DNA of 64,000 nt. Source: Thiosocius sp942490985. GTDB taxonomy: Bacteria > Pseudomonadota > Gammaproteobacteria > Chromatiales > Chromatiaceae. The stretch is from the NCBI GenBank assembly GCA_942490985.1, contig CALNYW010000002.1, forward strand, positions 124,001 through 188,000, written 5' to 3'. The first letter of the stretch is position 1. Each line of letters starts with the position of its first letter. Both the position numbers and the translations under genes were made by a program. The notes under the pieces were generated by a model that did no database searches, had not been told where the DNA came from, and worked only from the letters and a program-made list of their open reading frames with translations. Of this stretch, positions 30,813 to 40,104 are shown in pieces.

Positions 30813-33311
30813 TTACGAATCACACGGGCCGTCCAGCGGCGTGAGGTGCCAGATCTCGTCGTTGTACTCGGATATCGTGCGGTCGGTAGAAAAGATCCCG
30901 CTGGATGCACAGTTCCTGATGCTCATCCGTGTCCAGCCGTCCTCGTCTTGCCACGCCGCGTCGACGCGTTGCTGCGTCTCGACGAAGCTCCGAAAATCGG
31001 CGAGCGTCATCCAGGGATCCTCCGGGTCGCGCAGGCTGCGGATGATGTCGTTGAACAACCCGGGTTCGACGCCGCTGAAGTGGTCGTTGTCGAGTAAAAA
31101 AAGCACCTCGGCAAGCGCCGGGTCTGCATCGATGAAAGACTGCGGGTCGTACTTTCCGCGCAGCGAGGCGACTTCCTCGGCGCGCAGACCGAACAGGAAG
31201 AAATTTTCCTCCCCCACAGCGTCCATGATTTCGATGTTGGCGCCGTCGTAGGTGCCGATGGTGACGGCGCCGTTCATCATGAACTTCATGTTCCCGGTGC
31301 CTGACGCTTCTTTCCCGGCAGTCGATATCTGTTCGGAAAGATCTGCGGCCGGCGCGATCGTCATCATTTTCGAGACGCCGTAGTTCGGCAGGAAGACAAG
31401 TTTCAGACGGTCGCCGACGACCGGGTCGTTGTTTACGACGCTCGCGACGTTGTTGATCAGCTTGACGATGTCCTTCGCGCGCGCATAGCCAGGCGCCGCT
31501 TTTCCACCGATCAACACACAGCGATTGGGCATGCCGGCAGTGTCACCGTGCCGGATCCTGTTGTATAGGTGGATCACATGCAGCACGTTGAGAAGCTGCC
31601 GCTTGTATTCATGGATACGTTTTACCTGCACGTCGAATAGCGCATGGGGATCGAACATCACCTTGGTGTACTTATGCACCAGATCGGCGAGTTTCTGCTT
31701 GTTTTGCAGGCGAATCTCTCGCCAACGTGCCTGGAAGGCGCTGTCACCGTTTTCTGCCAACGGCTTGAGTTTCTGCAGCCGCCCCAGGTCTGCCTGCCAG
31801 CCATCGCCCAATTGCTCGGTCAGCAGGTCCGCTAACGGCGGGTTGGCCATCGCGAGCCAGCGACGCGGCGTAACGCCGTTGGTTTTGTTGTTGAACTTCT
31901 CTGGCCAAAGTTCGTAGAAATCCCGGAACAAGCCCTTTTTCAAAAGATCCGAGTGCAATGCGGCAACGCCGTTGACAGAAAAACTGCCAACGATCGCGAG
32001 CCACGCCATCCGTATCTGGGGTTCATGGCCTTCTTCGATCAGCGACATGCGCTGAACGCGTGAATTATCGCCGGGCCAACGTTGTCTGACCTCGGCCAGG
32101 AAGCGGGCGTTTATCTCGTAGATGATTTCGAGCAGCCGCGGTAGCAGGCACTTAAACAGTCGGACGGGCCAACGTTCGAGCGCCTCAGGCAGCAGGGTAT
32201 GGTTGGTGTAGGCCATGCAGCGGGTCGTGATCTGCCAGGCATCATCCCATTCGAGACGTTTTTCTTTATCGTCCAACAGGATGCGCATCATCTCGGCGAC
32301 AGCGATGCTCGGATGTGTATCGTTCAGTTGAAAGACATTGTGGTCGGCGAACTCGCGTAGCGGCCGGTCGTCGTATTGGCGGAATGCATCCTGCAGGCTG
32401 GCCGAGGTCAGGAAATACTGCTGCCGCAGGCGAAGTTCCTTGCCGTTTTCATTGGCGTCGTTTGGATACAACACCATGGTGATGTTTTCGGCCTGGTTTT
32501 TGTTTGCCACGGAGTCGGCATAGTCACCCGCGTTGAAATCTTTCAGGTTGAATTCATCGGTTGCCGACGCTGACCAAAGCCGCATGGTATTGACGATGTT
32601 GTTGCGATAACCGCTGACCGGTACGTCGTACGGCACGGCGTAGACATCTTCGGTATCGACCCAGCGTGCGTGGGGCTTGCCCTGGGGGTCGACGAAGTGT
32701 TCTGTTCGGCCGCAGAACCGGACTTTTTGTGTGTACTCTGGCCGCTCGACTTCCCATGGGTGCCCGTCGCGCATCCAGTGATCCGGGTCTTCGACCTGAT
32801 AGCCGTTCTCGATGTGTTGATGGAACATGCCGTATTCATAACGCAAGCCATAACCGGTCACCGGGAGACCCAGGGTCGCACAGCTGTCGAGGAAACACGC
32901 CGCGAGTCTGCCCAAGCCGCCGTTGCCGAGACCGGCGTCGGGCTCGGTGTCTTCGATGTCCTCGAGTGCGACCGCGAAGGCCTTTAACGCCTGGTTCACC
33001 GGTTCGCGTTGATCGATATTCAGCAAATGGTTACCGAGTGATCGGCCGATCAGGTATTCCAGTGAGAGGTAATGCGCGCGCCGTACATTGTCTTTTTTCT
33101 TCAGGCACCAGGTGTTACGCCAGTCGCTCATCAAGCGGTCGCGCACCGTGTAGGCCAGCGATTCGTAGAGGTAAAACTGGTTGCAGCCCAAGAAGCGACC
33201 GAGGTGGTATTCGAGGTAGTGCCGGATGGAGCGTTCGAGCGTCGCTGCATCTGCCGGTAATGCCGGCATGTTCGGCAAAATGCACGCGCTTGGATTTTCT
33301 TGTTCGCCCAT
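30813..33311 (-). CDS. glgP: Glycogen/starch/maltodextrin phosphorylase
   Basis: Glycogen phosphorylase releases glucose-1-phosphate from chain ends. The 832-residue product has the usual length. The PLP-binding Lys sits in GTGNMKFMMNGAVTIGT, and the phosphate- and glucose-binding residues around GGLGRLAACFLDS and LNDTHPSIAVAEMMRIL are present. It is the last gene of the minus-strand glycogen block, starting 20 bp after glgA. Co-transcription with the synthetic genes is common in bacteria and leaves control to enzyme activity. Confidence 0.95.
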   Translation of the reverse strand: MGEQENPSACILPNMPALPADAATLERSIRHYLEYHLGRFLGCNQFYLYESLAYTVRDRLMSDWRNTWCLKKKDNVRRAHYLSLEYLIGRSLGNHLLNIDQREPVNQALKAFAVALEDIEDTEPDAGLGNGGLGRLAACFLDSCATLGLPVTGYGLRYEYGMFHQHIENGYQVEDPDHWMRDGHPWEVERPEYTQKVRFCGRTEHFVDPQGKPHARWVDTEDVYAVPYDVPVSGYRNNIVNTMRLWSASATDEFNLKDFNAGDYADSVANKNQAENITMVLYPNDANENGKELRLRQQYFLTSASLQDAFRQYDDRPLREFADHNVFQLNDTHPSIAVAEMMRILLDDKEKRLEWDDAWQITTRCMAYTNHTLLPEALERWPVRLFKCLLPRLLEIIYEINARFLAEVRQRWPGDNSRVQRMSLIEEGHEPQIRMAWLAIVGSFSVNGVAALHSDLLKKGLFRDFYELWPEKFNNKTNGVTPRRWLAMANPPLADLLTEQLGDGWQADLGRLQKLKPLAENGDSAFQARWREIRLQNKQKLADLVHKYTKVMFDPHALFDVQVKRIHEYKRQLLNVLHVIHLYNRIRHGDTAGMPNRCVLIGGKAAPGYARAKDIVKLINNVASVVNNDPVVGDRLKLVFLPNYGVSKMMTIAPAADLSEQISTAGKEASGTGNMKFMMNGAVTIGTYDGANIEIMDAVGEENFFLFGLRAEEVASLRGKYDPQSFIDADPALAEVLFLLDNDHFSGVEPGLFNDIIRSLRDPEDPWMTLADFRSFVETQQRVDAAWQDEDGWTRMSIRNCASSGIFSTDRTISEYNDEIWHLTPLDGPCDS

Positions 33312-33331
33312 GACTGTCTGGATCCCTCGAA

Positions 33332-34786
33332 TTAGTCTGCCTGATATACCTGCAGATATTGCTCCGCACTGCGGCGCCAGCTGTGATCTTCACGCATTCC
33401 GTTCTTGATCAGTTTCATCCATTGCTTGGGTTTATCATACAAAGCGATCGCGCGTGCAAGCGCGTCCTGCAGGGCAGGCGCAGAGGCCTCTTCGAAGACG
33501 AAACCGTTGGCTTCTTGCCGGGCGATGCTACGTGGATCGGCGTCAACCACGGTGTCAGCAAGTCCGCCCGTGTTGCGCACGACCGGCGGCGTGCCGTAAC
33601 GAAGGCTGTACATCTGATTCAGGCCGCAGGGCTCATAGCGGGATGGCATAGCAAACAGGCTGCAGCCGGCTTCGACCAGGTGTGCCAGTCGTTCTGAATA
33701 ACCGAGGTAGACAAACACGCGTTCCGGGTATTCGTCCCGCAGCGCCAACAGCTGTTCTTCCAGGTGGCTTTCGCCGGCCCCGATGATGACGAATTGCGCT
33801 GCCGTCCTCTCGATTATCGGTGGAATGGTGTCGAGCAGCAGATCGATGCCCTTTTGGTGGACCAGGCGGCCGACCGAACCGATCAGCGGGCCTTCGGCAG
33901 CCAATGCCTCCGGTGAGGCATTCAGCGCCTCCAGGAGTGTTTTACGATTGGCGCTTTTCGCGCGGCGGATGCCGCCGTCAAGACTGTAATTGGCGCTGAG
34001 ATGCGCATCTGTCGCAGGATCCCAGACGGCATCATCGATACCGTTGAGGATCCCACGCAGTTTGTCGGCGTGAGTCTTGAGAATATCGGCGTAGCCATAA
34101 CCGTACGCCGGAGTGCGTATCTCCTCGGCATAACGCGGGCTGACGGTGGTGATGGCATCACTCATCATCAATCCCGTCTTGAGCATCGAGAAGCGATCGT
34201 AAAACTCGCCGATCTCTACGGCCCACCAGTGCGTCGGTAGCTGCAGTTGCTGGAAGCCGCCGAAATCCACCTGGGTGTCATAGGCGATGTTGTGAATCGT
34301 AAAGATGGTCCGTGGAGGTCGTGTTTCGTGTGAAAGAAACGCCGGTAACAGCGCGCTTTGCCAATCGTTCGCATGGACCACATCGGCTTTCCAGCCAAGC
34401 GTCAGCGTATCGGTGGCCAGGAGCGCGGCAGCTTCGCTGAACAGGGCGAAGCGCGCGGCATTGTCACGCCACGCCACGCCTTGTGCATCAGTGTAGGGCG
34501 CGCCGGCACGATCAAAATAGTCAGCAACATCGACCAGCCACAACGGGAACGGGAATTCGGCGTGCGAGGCTTCCAGTACACGCACCTGACTACCGCTGGA
34601 AACGGTCAGCCAGCCGAGCACACGAAACGTACTGACAGCCTGCAGGACCGCGCGGAACGCGGGCAAGACCACACGCACATCGACGTCGAGTCGGGCCAGC
34701 GCGATCGGCAGGCTATGGGCGACGTCAGCGAGTCCGCCGGTTTTCAGTAGCGGAAAAATCTCACTCGTAGCAAAAAGCAGTTTCAT
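33332..34786 (-). CDS. glgA: Glycogen synthase (ADP-glucose dependent)
   Basis: This 484-residue GT5 glycosyltransferase adds glucose from ADP-glucose to the chain end. The N-terminal ADP-glucose motif reads KTGGLADVAHSLP. The C-terminal catalytic segment is PSRYEPCGLNQMYSLRYG, with the conserved Glu, followed by the second KTGGL-like motif RNTGGLADTV. Length is normal. It lies 66 bp after glgB, the largest gap among the four downstream genes, so a local ribosome or promoter site there cannot be excluded. Confidence 0.95.
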   Translation of the reverse strand: MKLLFATSEIFPLLKTGGLADVAHSLPIALARLDVDVRVVLPAFRAVLQAVSTFRVLGWLTVSSGSQVRVLEASHAEFPFPLWLVDVADYFDRAGAPYTDAQGVAWRDNAARFALFSEAAALLATDTLTLGWKADVVHANDWQSALLPAFLSHETRPPRTIFTIHNIAYDTQVDFGGFQQLQLPTHWWAVEIGEFYDRFSMLKTGLMMSDAITTVSPRYAEEIRTPAYGYGYADILKTHADKLRGILNGIDDAVWDPATDAHLSANYSLDGGIRRAKSANRKTLLEALNASPEALAAEGPLIGSVGRLVHQKGIDLLLDTIPPIIERTAAQFVIIGAGESHLEEQLLALRDEYPERVFVYLGYSERLAHLVEAGCSLFAMPSRYEPCGLNQMYSLRYGTPPVVRNTGGLADTVVDADPRSIARQEANGFVFEEASAPALQDALARAIALYDKPKQWMKLIKNGMREDHSWRRSAEQYLQVYQAD

Positions 34787-34852
34787 GATCGATCGTCAGT
34801 GGGCGTGCAGGACGCTATTCGAATGGTCGCTCAACCCGCAGGTCACGAGCCC

Positions 34853-37039
34853 TCAAACACCATCGCGTTCCGGGATGAGGAAGACCGCCCCCAGCGGTGG
34901 CAAATTAACCATGGCAGAAAAGTTTCGGTCATTCCAGGGCTGCTCTGTGCTGACCACGGTGCCCCCGTTACCGACATTGCCGCCGCCATACAGCGCCGCG
35001 TCAGTGTTGAGGATCTCTTTGAAGTGTCCGCCTTGTGGCAGCCCGACCCGATAGCCTTGACGGGGCACCGGCGTGAAGTTGAACAGGCAGATCAGGGGAT
35101 TCCCGTCTGCTTGGCGGATCAGGCTGAGGACCGAATGATCCGCGTCATGACAGTCGATCCACTCGAAGCCCTGTTGATCGAAATCATGGCGATGTAGGGC
35201 TGGCATATCACGATAAAGGTGGTTGAGATCACGCACCAAAGACTTCACCCCGACGTGCTTTTCGTGTTCGAGCAGTGCCCAGTCGATAGGTTCGTTGGCG
35301 CGCCACTCGTGCCATTGGGCGAGTTCGCCGCCCATGAACAGCAATTTCTTGCCCGGATGGGCGTACTGCCACGCGTAAAGCAGTCGTAGGTTGGCAAATT
35401 TTTGCCAGGCATCGTTGGGCATTTTGTCGAGCAGGCTGCGTTTTCCATGCACCACCTCATCGTGCGACAACGGCAGCACGAAATTTTCTGTATAGGTGTA
35501 CATCTGGCTGAACGTCAGCTTGTCGTGGTGGAAGCGCCGATGGACCGGATCCTGTTCGATGTAGGACAAGGTGTCGTTCATCCAACCCATGTTCCACTTC
35601 ATGCTGAAGCCGAGTCCGCCCATCCAGTTGGGGCGTGACACCATCGGCCATGCGGTTGATTCTTCGGCGATGGTCAATGCCCCGGGAAAGCGTTCGTGCA
35701 ACACCGCATTGAAATGACGAATGAAATCGATCGCTTCGAGATTCTCTCGACCGCCGTACTGGTTCGGGATCCAGTCGCCTTCATCACGCGAATAGTCCAG
35801 GTAGAGCATCGAGGCGACTGCGTCGACGCGCAGCCCATCGATATGGAATTCCTCCAGCCAGTAAACGGCGTTGGCCATCAAAAAGTTTGCGACCTCGCGC
35901 CGCCCGTAGTTGAAGATCAAGGTCCCCCAGTCGCGATGTTCGCCACGACGCGGGTCTTCGTGCTCATAGACCGCCTCGCCGGTGAATCGGGCAAGCGCGA
36001 AATCGTCTTTCGGGAAGTGCCCGGGAACCCAGTCGAGAAGCACCCCGATACCGGCCTGGTGGCAACGGTCGACCAGGTACCGCAGCCCATCGGCATCGCC
36101 AAATCGCGCGCTTGGCGCGAAATAGCCCGACACTTGATAGCCCCAGGATTCATCCAACGGGTGTTCCATTACCGGGAGCAATTCGATGTGTGTATAGCCG
36201 AGCTCGGTGACGTATGGAACCAACTGGTCGGCGAGTTCTCGAAACGTCAGAAAGCCGCCCGACGCATTGTGGCGCCATGAACCGGGGTGCACTTCATAAA
36301 CGCTCATGGGTGCGTGCATCCACTGCCAGTTGGCGCGCGCTGTCATCCAGTCGCCGTCCTGCCAGGCATGCGCACTTGGCGCCGATATGCGTGATGCAGT
36401 ATCGGGGCGCAGCGTCATCGCCTGGCTGTAGGGGTCCGCTTTCAGGAGAACATGGCCGAGCGGTCCGATGAGCTCGAATTTGTAAAGATCGCCGGGCACC
36501 AGTCCAGGGATGAACAGCTCCCACACACCGGAACCCCCGCGGTTGCGCATGGGATGGCGGAGCCCGTTCCAGCCATTGAAATCACCGACCACGCTGGCGC
36601 GAGTGACGCCTGGTGCCCAGACCGCGAAGCGGCAACCGCTGATGCCGTCGATCTCAATGCAATGAGACCCGAGGACGCGATAGACGTGGTGATGGCGGCC
36701 CTCGCCGAAGAGGTGCAGGTCGAGGTCGGCGAGCAACGGCGCGAAGCTGTACGGCGATATCTCTGAGTAAGTCTGGCCGTCGGCCTTTTCGACCCAGGTG
36801 AAGCGGTAGTGAGCGGGCAGCTCGGCCAGCTGCTCTTCGCTGAGCACGATCTCGAAGATATCGGTATTCGGGATTCGGGCCATCGCGCCGAAGCCGTCGA
36901 GTTCGACGCTCTCCGCCTGCGGCATGAATGTCCGGACCATCGACCGTTCATCCGTTTGATGAAGCCCCAAAAGGGCAAACGGGTCGTGCGATCGACCGCT
37001 TTGCAGCATCGCCATCGGATAAGGCAGCTTAGCTGGCAT
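34853..37039 (-). CDS. glgB: 1,4-alpha-glucan branching enzyme
   Basis: This 728-residue GH13 enzyme introduces alpha-1,6 branches. It has an N-terminal module and CBM48, then the catalytic barrel. The nucleophile Asp is in DGLRVDAVASMLYLDYSR, the acid Glu in LTIAEESTAWP, and the transition-state His-Asp in PLSHDEVVHGKRS. Length is typical. Its start overlaps the malQ stop by 11 bp (ATGCCAGCTAA), so the genes are coupled. Confidence 0.96.
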   Translation of the reverse strand: MPAKLPYPMAMLQSGRSHDPFALLGLHQTDERSMVRTFMPQAESVELDGFGAMARIPNTDIFEIVLSEEQLAELPAHYRFTWVEKADGQTYSEISPYSFAPLLADLDLHLFGEGRHHHVYRVLGSHCIEIDGISGCRFAVWAPGVTRASVVGDFNGWNGLRHPMRNRGGSGVWELFIPGLVPGDLYKFELIGPLGHVLLKADPYSQAMTLRPDTASRISAPSAHAWQDGDWMTARANWQWMHAPMSVYEVHPGSWRHNASGGFLTFRELADQLVPYVTELGYTHIELLPVMEHPLDESWGYQVSGYFAPSARFGDADGLRYLVDRCHQAGIGVLLDWVPGHFPKDDFALARFTGEAVYEHEDPRRGEHRDWGTLIFNYGRREVANFLMANAVYWLEEFHIDGLRVDAVASMLYLDYSRDEGDWIPNQYGGRENLEAIDFIRHFNAVLHERFPGALTIAEESTAWPMVSRPNWMGGLGFSMKWNMGWMNDTLSYIEQDPVHRRFHHDKLTFSQMYTYTENFVLPLSHDEVVHGKRSLLDKMPNDAWQKFANLRLLYAWQYAHPGKKLLFMGGELAQWHEWRANEPIDWALLEHEKHVGVKSLVRDLNHLYRDMPALHRHDFDQQGFEWIDCHDADHSVLSLIRQADGNPLICLFNFTPVPRQGYRVGLPQGGHFKEILNTDAALYGGGNVGNGGTVVSTEQPWNDRNFSAMVNLPPLGAVFLIPERDGV

Positions 37040-38384
37040 GTCGTCTCCCCGTAGCGTCGACTTTTTCCAGCAGGCGTGCCGCCAGATCCGTTGGGAATAT
37101 TTCCCATTGGAACCGCCAGCGCCAGTTGCCCTCTGTCACGCCTGGGGTGTTCATGCGCGCCTGACTGTCTAACCCCAACAGGTCTTGAAGGGGCATCATT
37201 GCGAGATTGGCTTGGGTTTGCATGGCGGTCTCGATCATAAGCTCGGCGATGTCGTCAGAAGCGGGTACGTTGAGGGTCTCAAACACGAAGTCGCGCTCGT
37301 GTGGTTCCAGCTTCTGAAACCAGCCTACACAGGTATCGTTGTCATGCGTACCGGTGTAGACGACATCATCCGGTCGAATATTGGTCGGTTTGTGGGGGTT
37401 GTCTTCGAAGTGATCGAATGCGAACTGCAAAACGGTCATCCCCGGAAGCCCGTATTTTAGGCGTAGCTGCTTGACGTCATCGGTGATGACGCCGAGGTCT
37501 TCGGCGACGATAGGTAACACCTTGTGGCGTTGCTGCAAGGCGGCCAACAATGCATCGCCCGGCGTATCTTCCCAAAACCCATCGATTGCCGTTTCACATC
37601 CCGACTCTATCATCCAGACTGCCGCCAAGCCTCGAAAATGATCGATGCGGACGATGTCGAACAGGTTGAATTGGTGTTGCATGCGGGCATGCCACCACTG
37701 AAATCCGTCCGCCTGCATGCGATCCCAGCGGTAGTGTGGGTTGCCCCAGCGCTGGCCGGTGGCAGAAAAGTAGTCTGGCGGCACGCCAGTGACATAGGTC
37801 GGATTACCGTCAGCATCCAGCAGGAAGTTGTCTGGCTGTGCCCAGGTCTCGGCGCTGTCGTGGGCGACAAAGATCGGAATGTCACCAAACAGGAAGATCC
37901 CTCTGTCCCGCGCGTGGCGATGAATGCGTGACCAGGCACGCTTCAGCGTGAACTGCTGGCGGCGGATCTTCCGAATCTCGGCGTCTTCCTTGCGTTGTAC
38001 AGCCGCCAATGCGTCGGCATCTCGCTCCCGGTGTGCAACAGGCCAATCGGTCCAGGGGCGATTATCGTGCTGTCGCTTGAGCACCCTGAACAGCGCGAAA
38101 TCATCAAGCCAGGGATTCGCTGCGCAGAATTCCTCCACGTCGGCGTCATCTACATCGGCGGCGTTGACCGGCAGCAACCGTGGATCCATCGCGAAGGCGG
38201 ATTCACTTTGGTAAGGCGAGCCGTGACTGTCGGGAATGACCAACGGCAGCACTTGCCAGACGCTGAGCCCGGCACTCTCCATAAAATCCAGCCAGCGCAG
38301 GGCCTCGTCGTCGAGCCGGCCCGAGGGCAGCGAGGTAACATGCAGCAGAACGCCAGCCCGTCGTTTGGCCAGTGGGTTATCCAT
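37029..38384 (-). CDS. malQ: 4-alpha-glucanotransferase (amylomaltase)
   Basis: This GH77 enzyme moves maltodextrin segments between chains. The catalytic residues are recognisable: the nucleophile in FDIVRIDHFRGLAAVW, the acid/base in PIVAEDLGVITDDV, and the third acid in YTGTHDNDTCVGW. At 451 residues it is shorter than usual (about 500). The difference is near the N-terminus, where the loop after HVTSLPSG is abbreviated. The start MDNPLAKRRAG is the only one consistent with the family; the frame stays open for 91 codons upstream but that is non-homologous. It overlaps the GH57 stop by 8 bp (ATGGATAA). Confidence 0.93.
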   Translation of the reverse strand: MDNPLAKRRAGVLLHVTSLPSGRLDDEALRWLDFMESAGLSVWQVLPLVIPDSHGSPYQSESAFAMDPRLLPVNAADVDDADVEEFCAANPWLDDFALFRVLKRQHDNRPWTDWPVAHRERDADALAAVQRKEDAEIRKIRRQQFTLKRAWSRIHRHARDRGIFLFGDIPIFVAHDSAETWAQPDNFLLDADGNPTYVTGVPPDYFSATGQRWGNPHYRWDRMQADGFQWWHARMQHQFNLFDIVRIDHFRGLAAVWMIESGCETAIDGFWEDTPGDALLAALQQRHKVLPIVAEDLGVITDDVKQLRLKYGLPGMTVLQFAFDHFEDNPHKPTNIRPDDVVYTGTHDNDTCVGWFQKLEPHERDFVFETLNVPASDDIAELMIETAMQTQANLAMMPLQDLLGLDSQARMNTPGVTEGNWRWRFQWEIFPTDLAARLLEKVDATGRRHAS

Positions 38385-40101
38385 GACCGCGCCGCATCGT
38401 GCCGCTGTTCTCGGCATCGCCGCCGCCGACCGAAACCGGCTGTTCCAGCGCCGCTGGAATCGGCTCTTCGAGCATATCGTAGAGGTTGCGTAGCTGTTGG
38501 CGGTAAAGCCGGTCAAAATCGCTGACGCTGTCGGACGGGTTGTAGTCGCCGAACCACCAAAACCAGTCAGAGCCCTCGCAGATTGCGAGCTGCCTGTCCA
38601 ATTGCTGGCGTTTCTTCTTGGCGAATTTTTTGCCTGCAACGGCACGATCGAAGGCATGTTTGGCGTCGATCAGTAAGTCCCAGCCGCGATTCTTGTCCGG
38701 ATCACCGATCCAGGTAGAAAACGAACCATAGACCCAACTGCCGGGGCATAGTCTCGGCAGTGGCTCAGCCGGGCAATGGTCGAGGGCTTCGGTAAACGTC
38801 AGGAGGTTTACCTGATCGCTGGCCGACAGCTGCTCATACAGTGCGCCGAGGAAGTGGAAGGCATTATCCGGGTAGTACTCCCAGGCGTTCTCGCCATCCA
38901 GGATCACGCTGACGACATGTTGGTCACGGTCTTCGCCGAGGAAGGTGCCGATGTTGCCAAGGTGTTTGTTGAAATCCGCAGCGGCATCGGCGGCGTCCCA
39001 TTGCTGGTACTCAAATCCAATCAGATCAGACAGCCCGTCGTCGCGGAAAAACATGCGTGCGTCGCAGCCGTCAACGGCGTTTGGACTGAACAAGCTGCGA
39101 CGTCCGTCGTCCCCCTGGGCAGGTAACTTGGAAAGAAACCGGCTGTTGTTCCAGACGCCTTCGCCGGAGGCGCTCCAACGAATCCCGAATTCGTCGAGTA
39201 GCTTGAGGGCCGGTTCGCTGACGCCGCCCTCGGACAGCCAGACACCCTTGGGTTTGCTGCCTAGGTGTTTTTTGAAAACCCGCAGGCCCTCCTGCATATG
39301 CCAACGCGCACGTTCTTTACCGCCAGGGTAAGCGGCCGACGCCGGACCATCTGCCTCCGGCAATGCGCCATGCATGGCATCAAGGTCGAGCAACAGCGGT
39401 ACGATCGGGTGTCCGTAGGGTGTCATTGAGAGTTCGATCTGGCCGCGCTTGGCCAACTTGCTGTAACGCGCCAACAGACCGTCGAACGCCTCGCACATGA
39501 TGGTCAGCAGACGCTTGCGCGCGTCTTCATCGAACGGCGTCTGCTGATCCAGCAGCGCGCGCACCGCCGCTTGTTGTTTCAACGAGTGTCCGAGCCAGGC
39601 AAGGTGATACCAACTCAGCAAGTCAAGAAAGAATTGATCATTCATGTACGCAAGGCGGTGCTCGTCGACATGAGAGCCGTCCGGTGTCATGACAATGTCG
39701 AACAGACCACGAAACGTCGGCTGTGTGTCGATCATCAGTGGCGCATGTGCGCGTCGGCAGGCGCGAATAATCTCGGCACGACCTGCATTGTCAAGCGGGA
39801 TCGGGTCAACGCCAGCCAACAAGTTGAGCAGCGGTTCGGCGAAACGGCTGCCGTTTGCAAGGTGCGCCTTGAATTGGGTCGCGTAGTCGTCGAGCTGCTC
39901 CAACAACACCGGCGTGAAATTCACGACACATCGCATCTGCGGGTGGGCCTCGAGGTGGGCCGCCATGTCGACATAGTCTTTCAAGGCATGCAGATAGACC
40001 CACGGCAGCCGGTAGTCACCTTCCTGCGTCTCGCGGTACCAGGGCTGGTGCATATGCCAACATAGCACCAGGTTTAGCTTGGCGTGTTTCCCTTGGGTCA
40101 T
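38377..40101 (-). CDS. GH57 family glycoside hydrolase (alpha-amylase/amylopullulanase-like)
   Basis: This 574-residue protein shows the GH57 motifs: CWHMHQPWYRE near residue 14, MTPYGHPIVPLL, the nucleophile segment VWLSEGGVSEPALKLL, and the acid Asp in VSVILDGENAWEYYPD. GH57 enzymes hydrolyse or rearrange alpha-glucans, and some are branching enzymes. A GlgB is encoded two genes downstream, so hydrolysis or debranching is likelier for this one. It starts 4 bp after glgC and is joined to malQ by an overlap. Its substrate in vivo is presumably glycogen or maltodextrin. Confidence 0.88.
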   Translation of the reverse strand: MTQGKHAKLNLVLCWHMHQPWYRETQEGDYRLPWVYLHALKDYVDMAAHLEAHPQMRCVVNFTPVLLEQLDDYATQFKAHLANGSRFAEPLLNLLAGVDPIPLDNAGRAEIIRACRRAHAPLMIDTQPTFRGLFDIVMTPDGSHVDEHRLAYMNDQFFLDLLSWYHLAWLGHSLKQQAAVRALLDQQTPFDEDARKRLLTIMCEAFDGLLARYSKLAKRGQIELSMTPYGHPIVPLLLDLDAMHGALPEADGPASAAYPGGKERARWHMQEGLRVFKKHLGSKPKGVWLSEGGVSEPALKLLDEFGIRWSASGEGVWNNSRFLSKLPAQGDDGRRSLFSPNAVDGCDARMFFRDDGLSDLIGFEYQQWDAADAAADFNKHLGNIGTFLGEDRDQHVVSVILDGENAWEYYPDNAFHFLGALYEQLSASDQVNLLTFTEALDHCPAEPLPRLCPGSWVYGSFSTWIGDPDKNRGWDLLIDAKHAFDRAVAGKKFAKKKRQQLDRQLAICEGSDWFWWFGDYNPSDSVSDFDRLYRQQLRNLYDMLEEPIPAALEQPVSVGGGDAENSGTMRRGHG

Positions 40102-40104
40102 CTT

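Noticed and set aside
38385..38657. N-terminal extension of malQ by 91 codons
   Set aside because: The extension lies inside the GH57 gene, in another frame, and has no resemblance to GH77; the ATG at 38384 fits the family.
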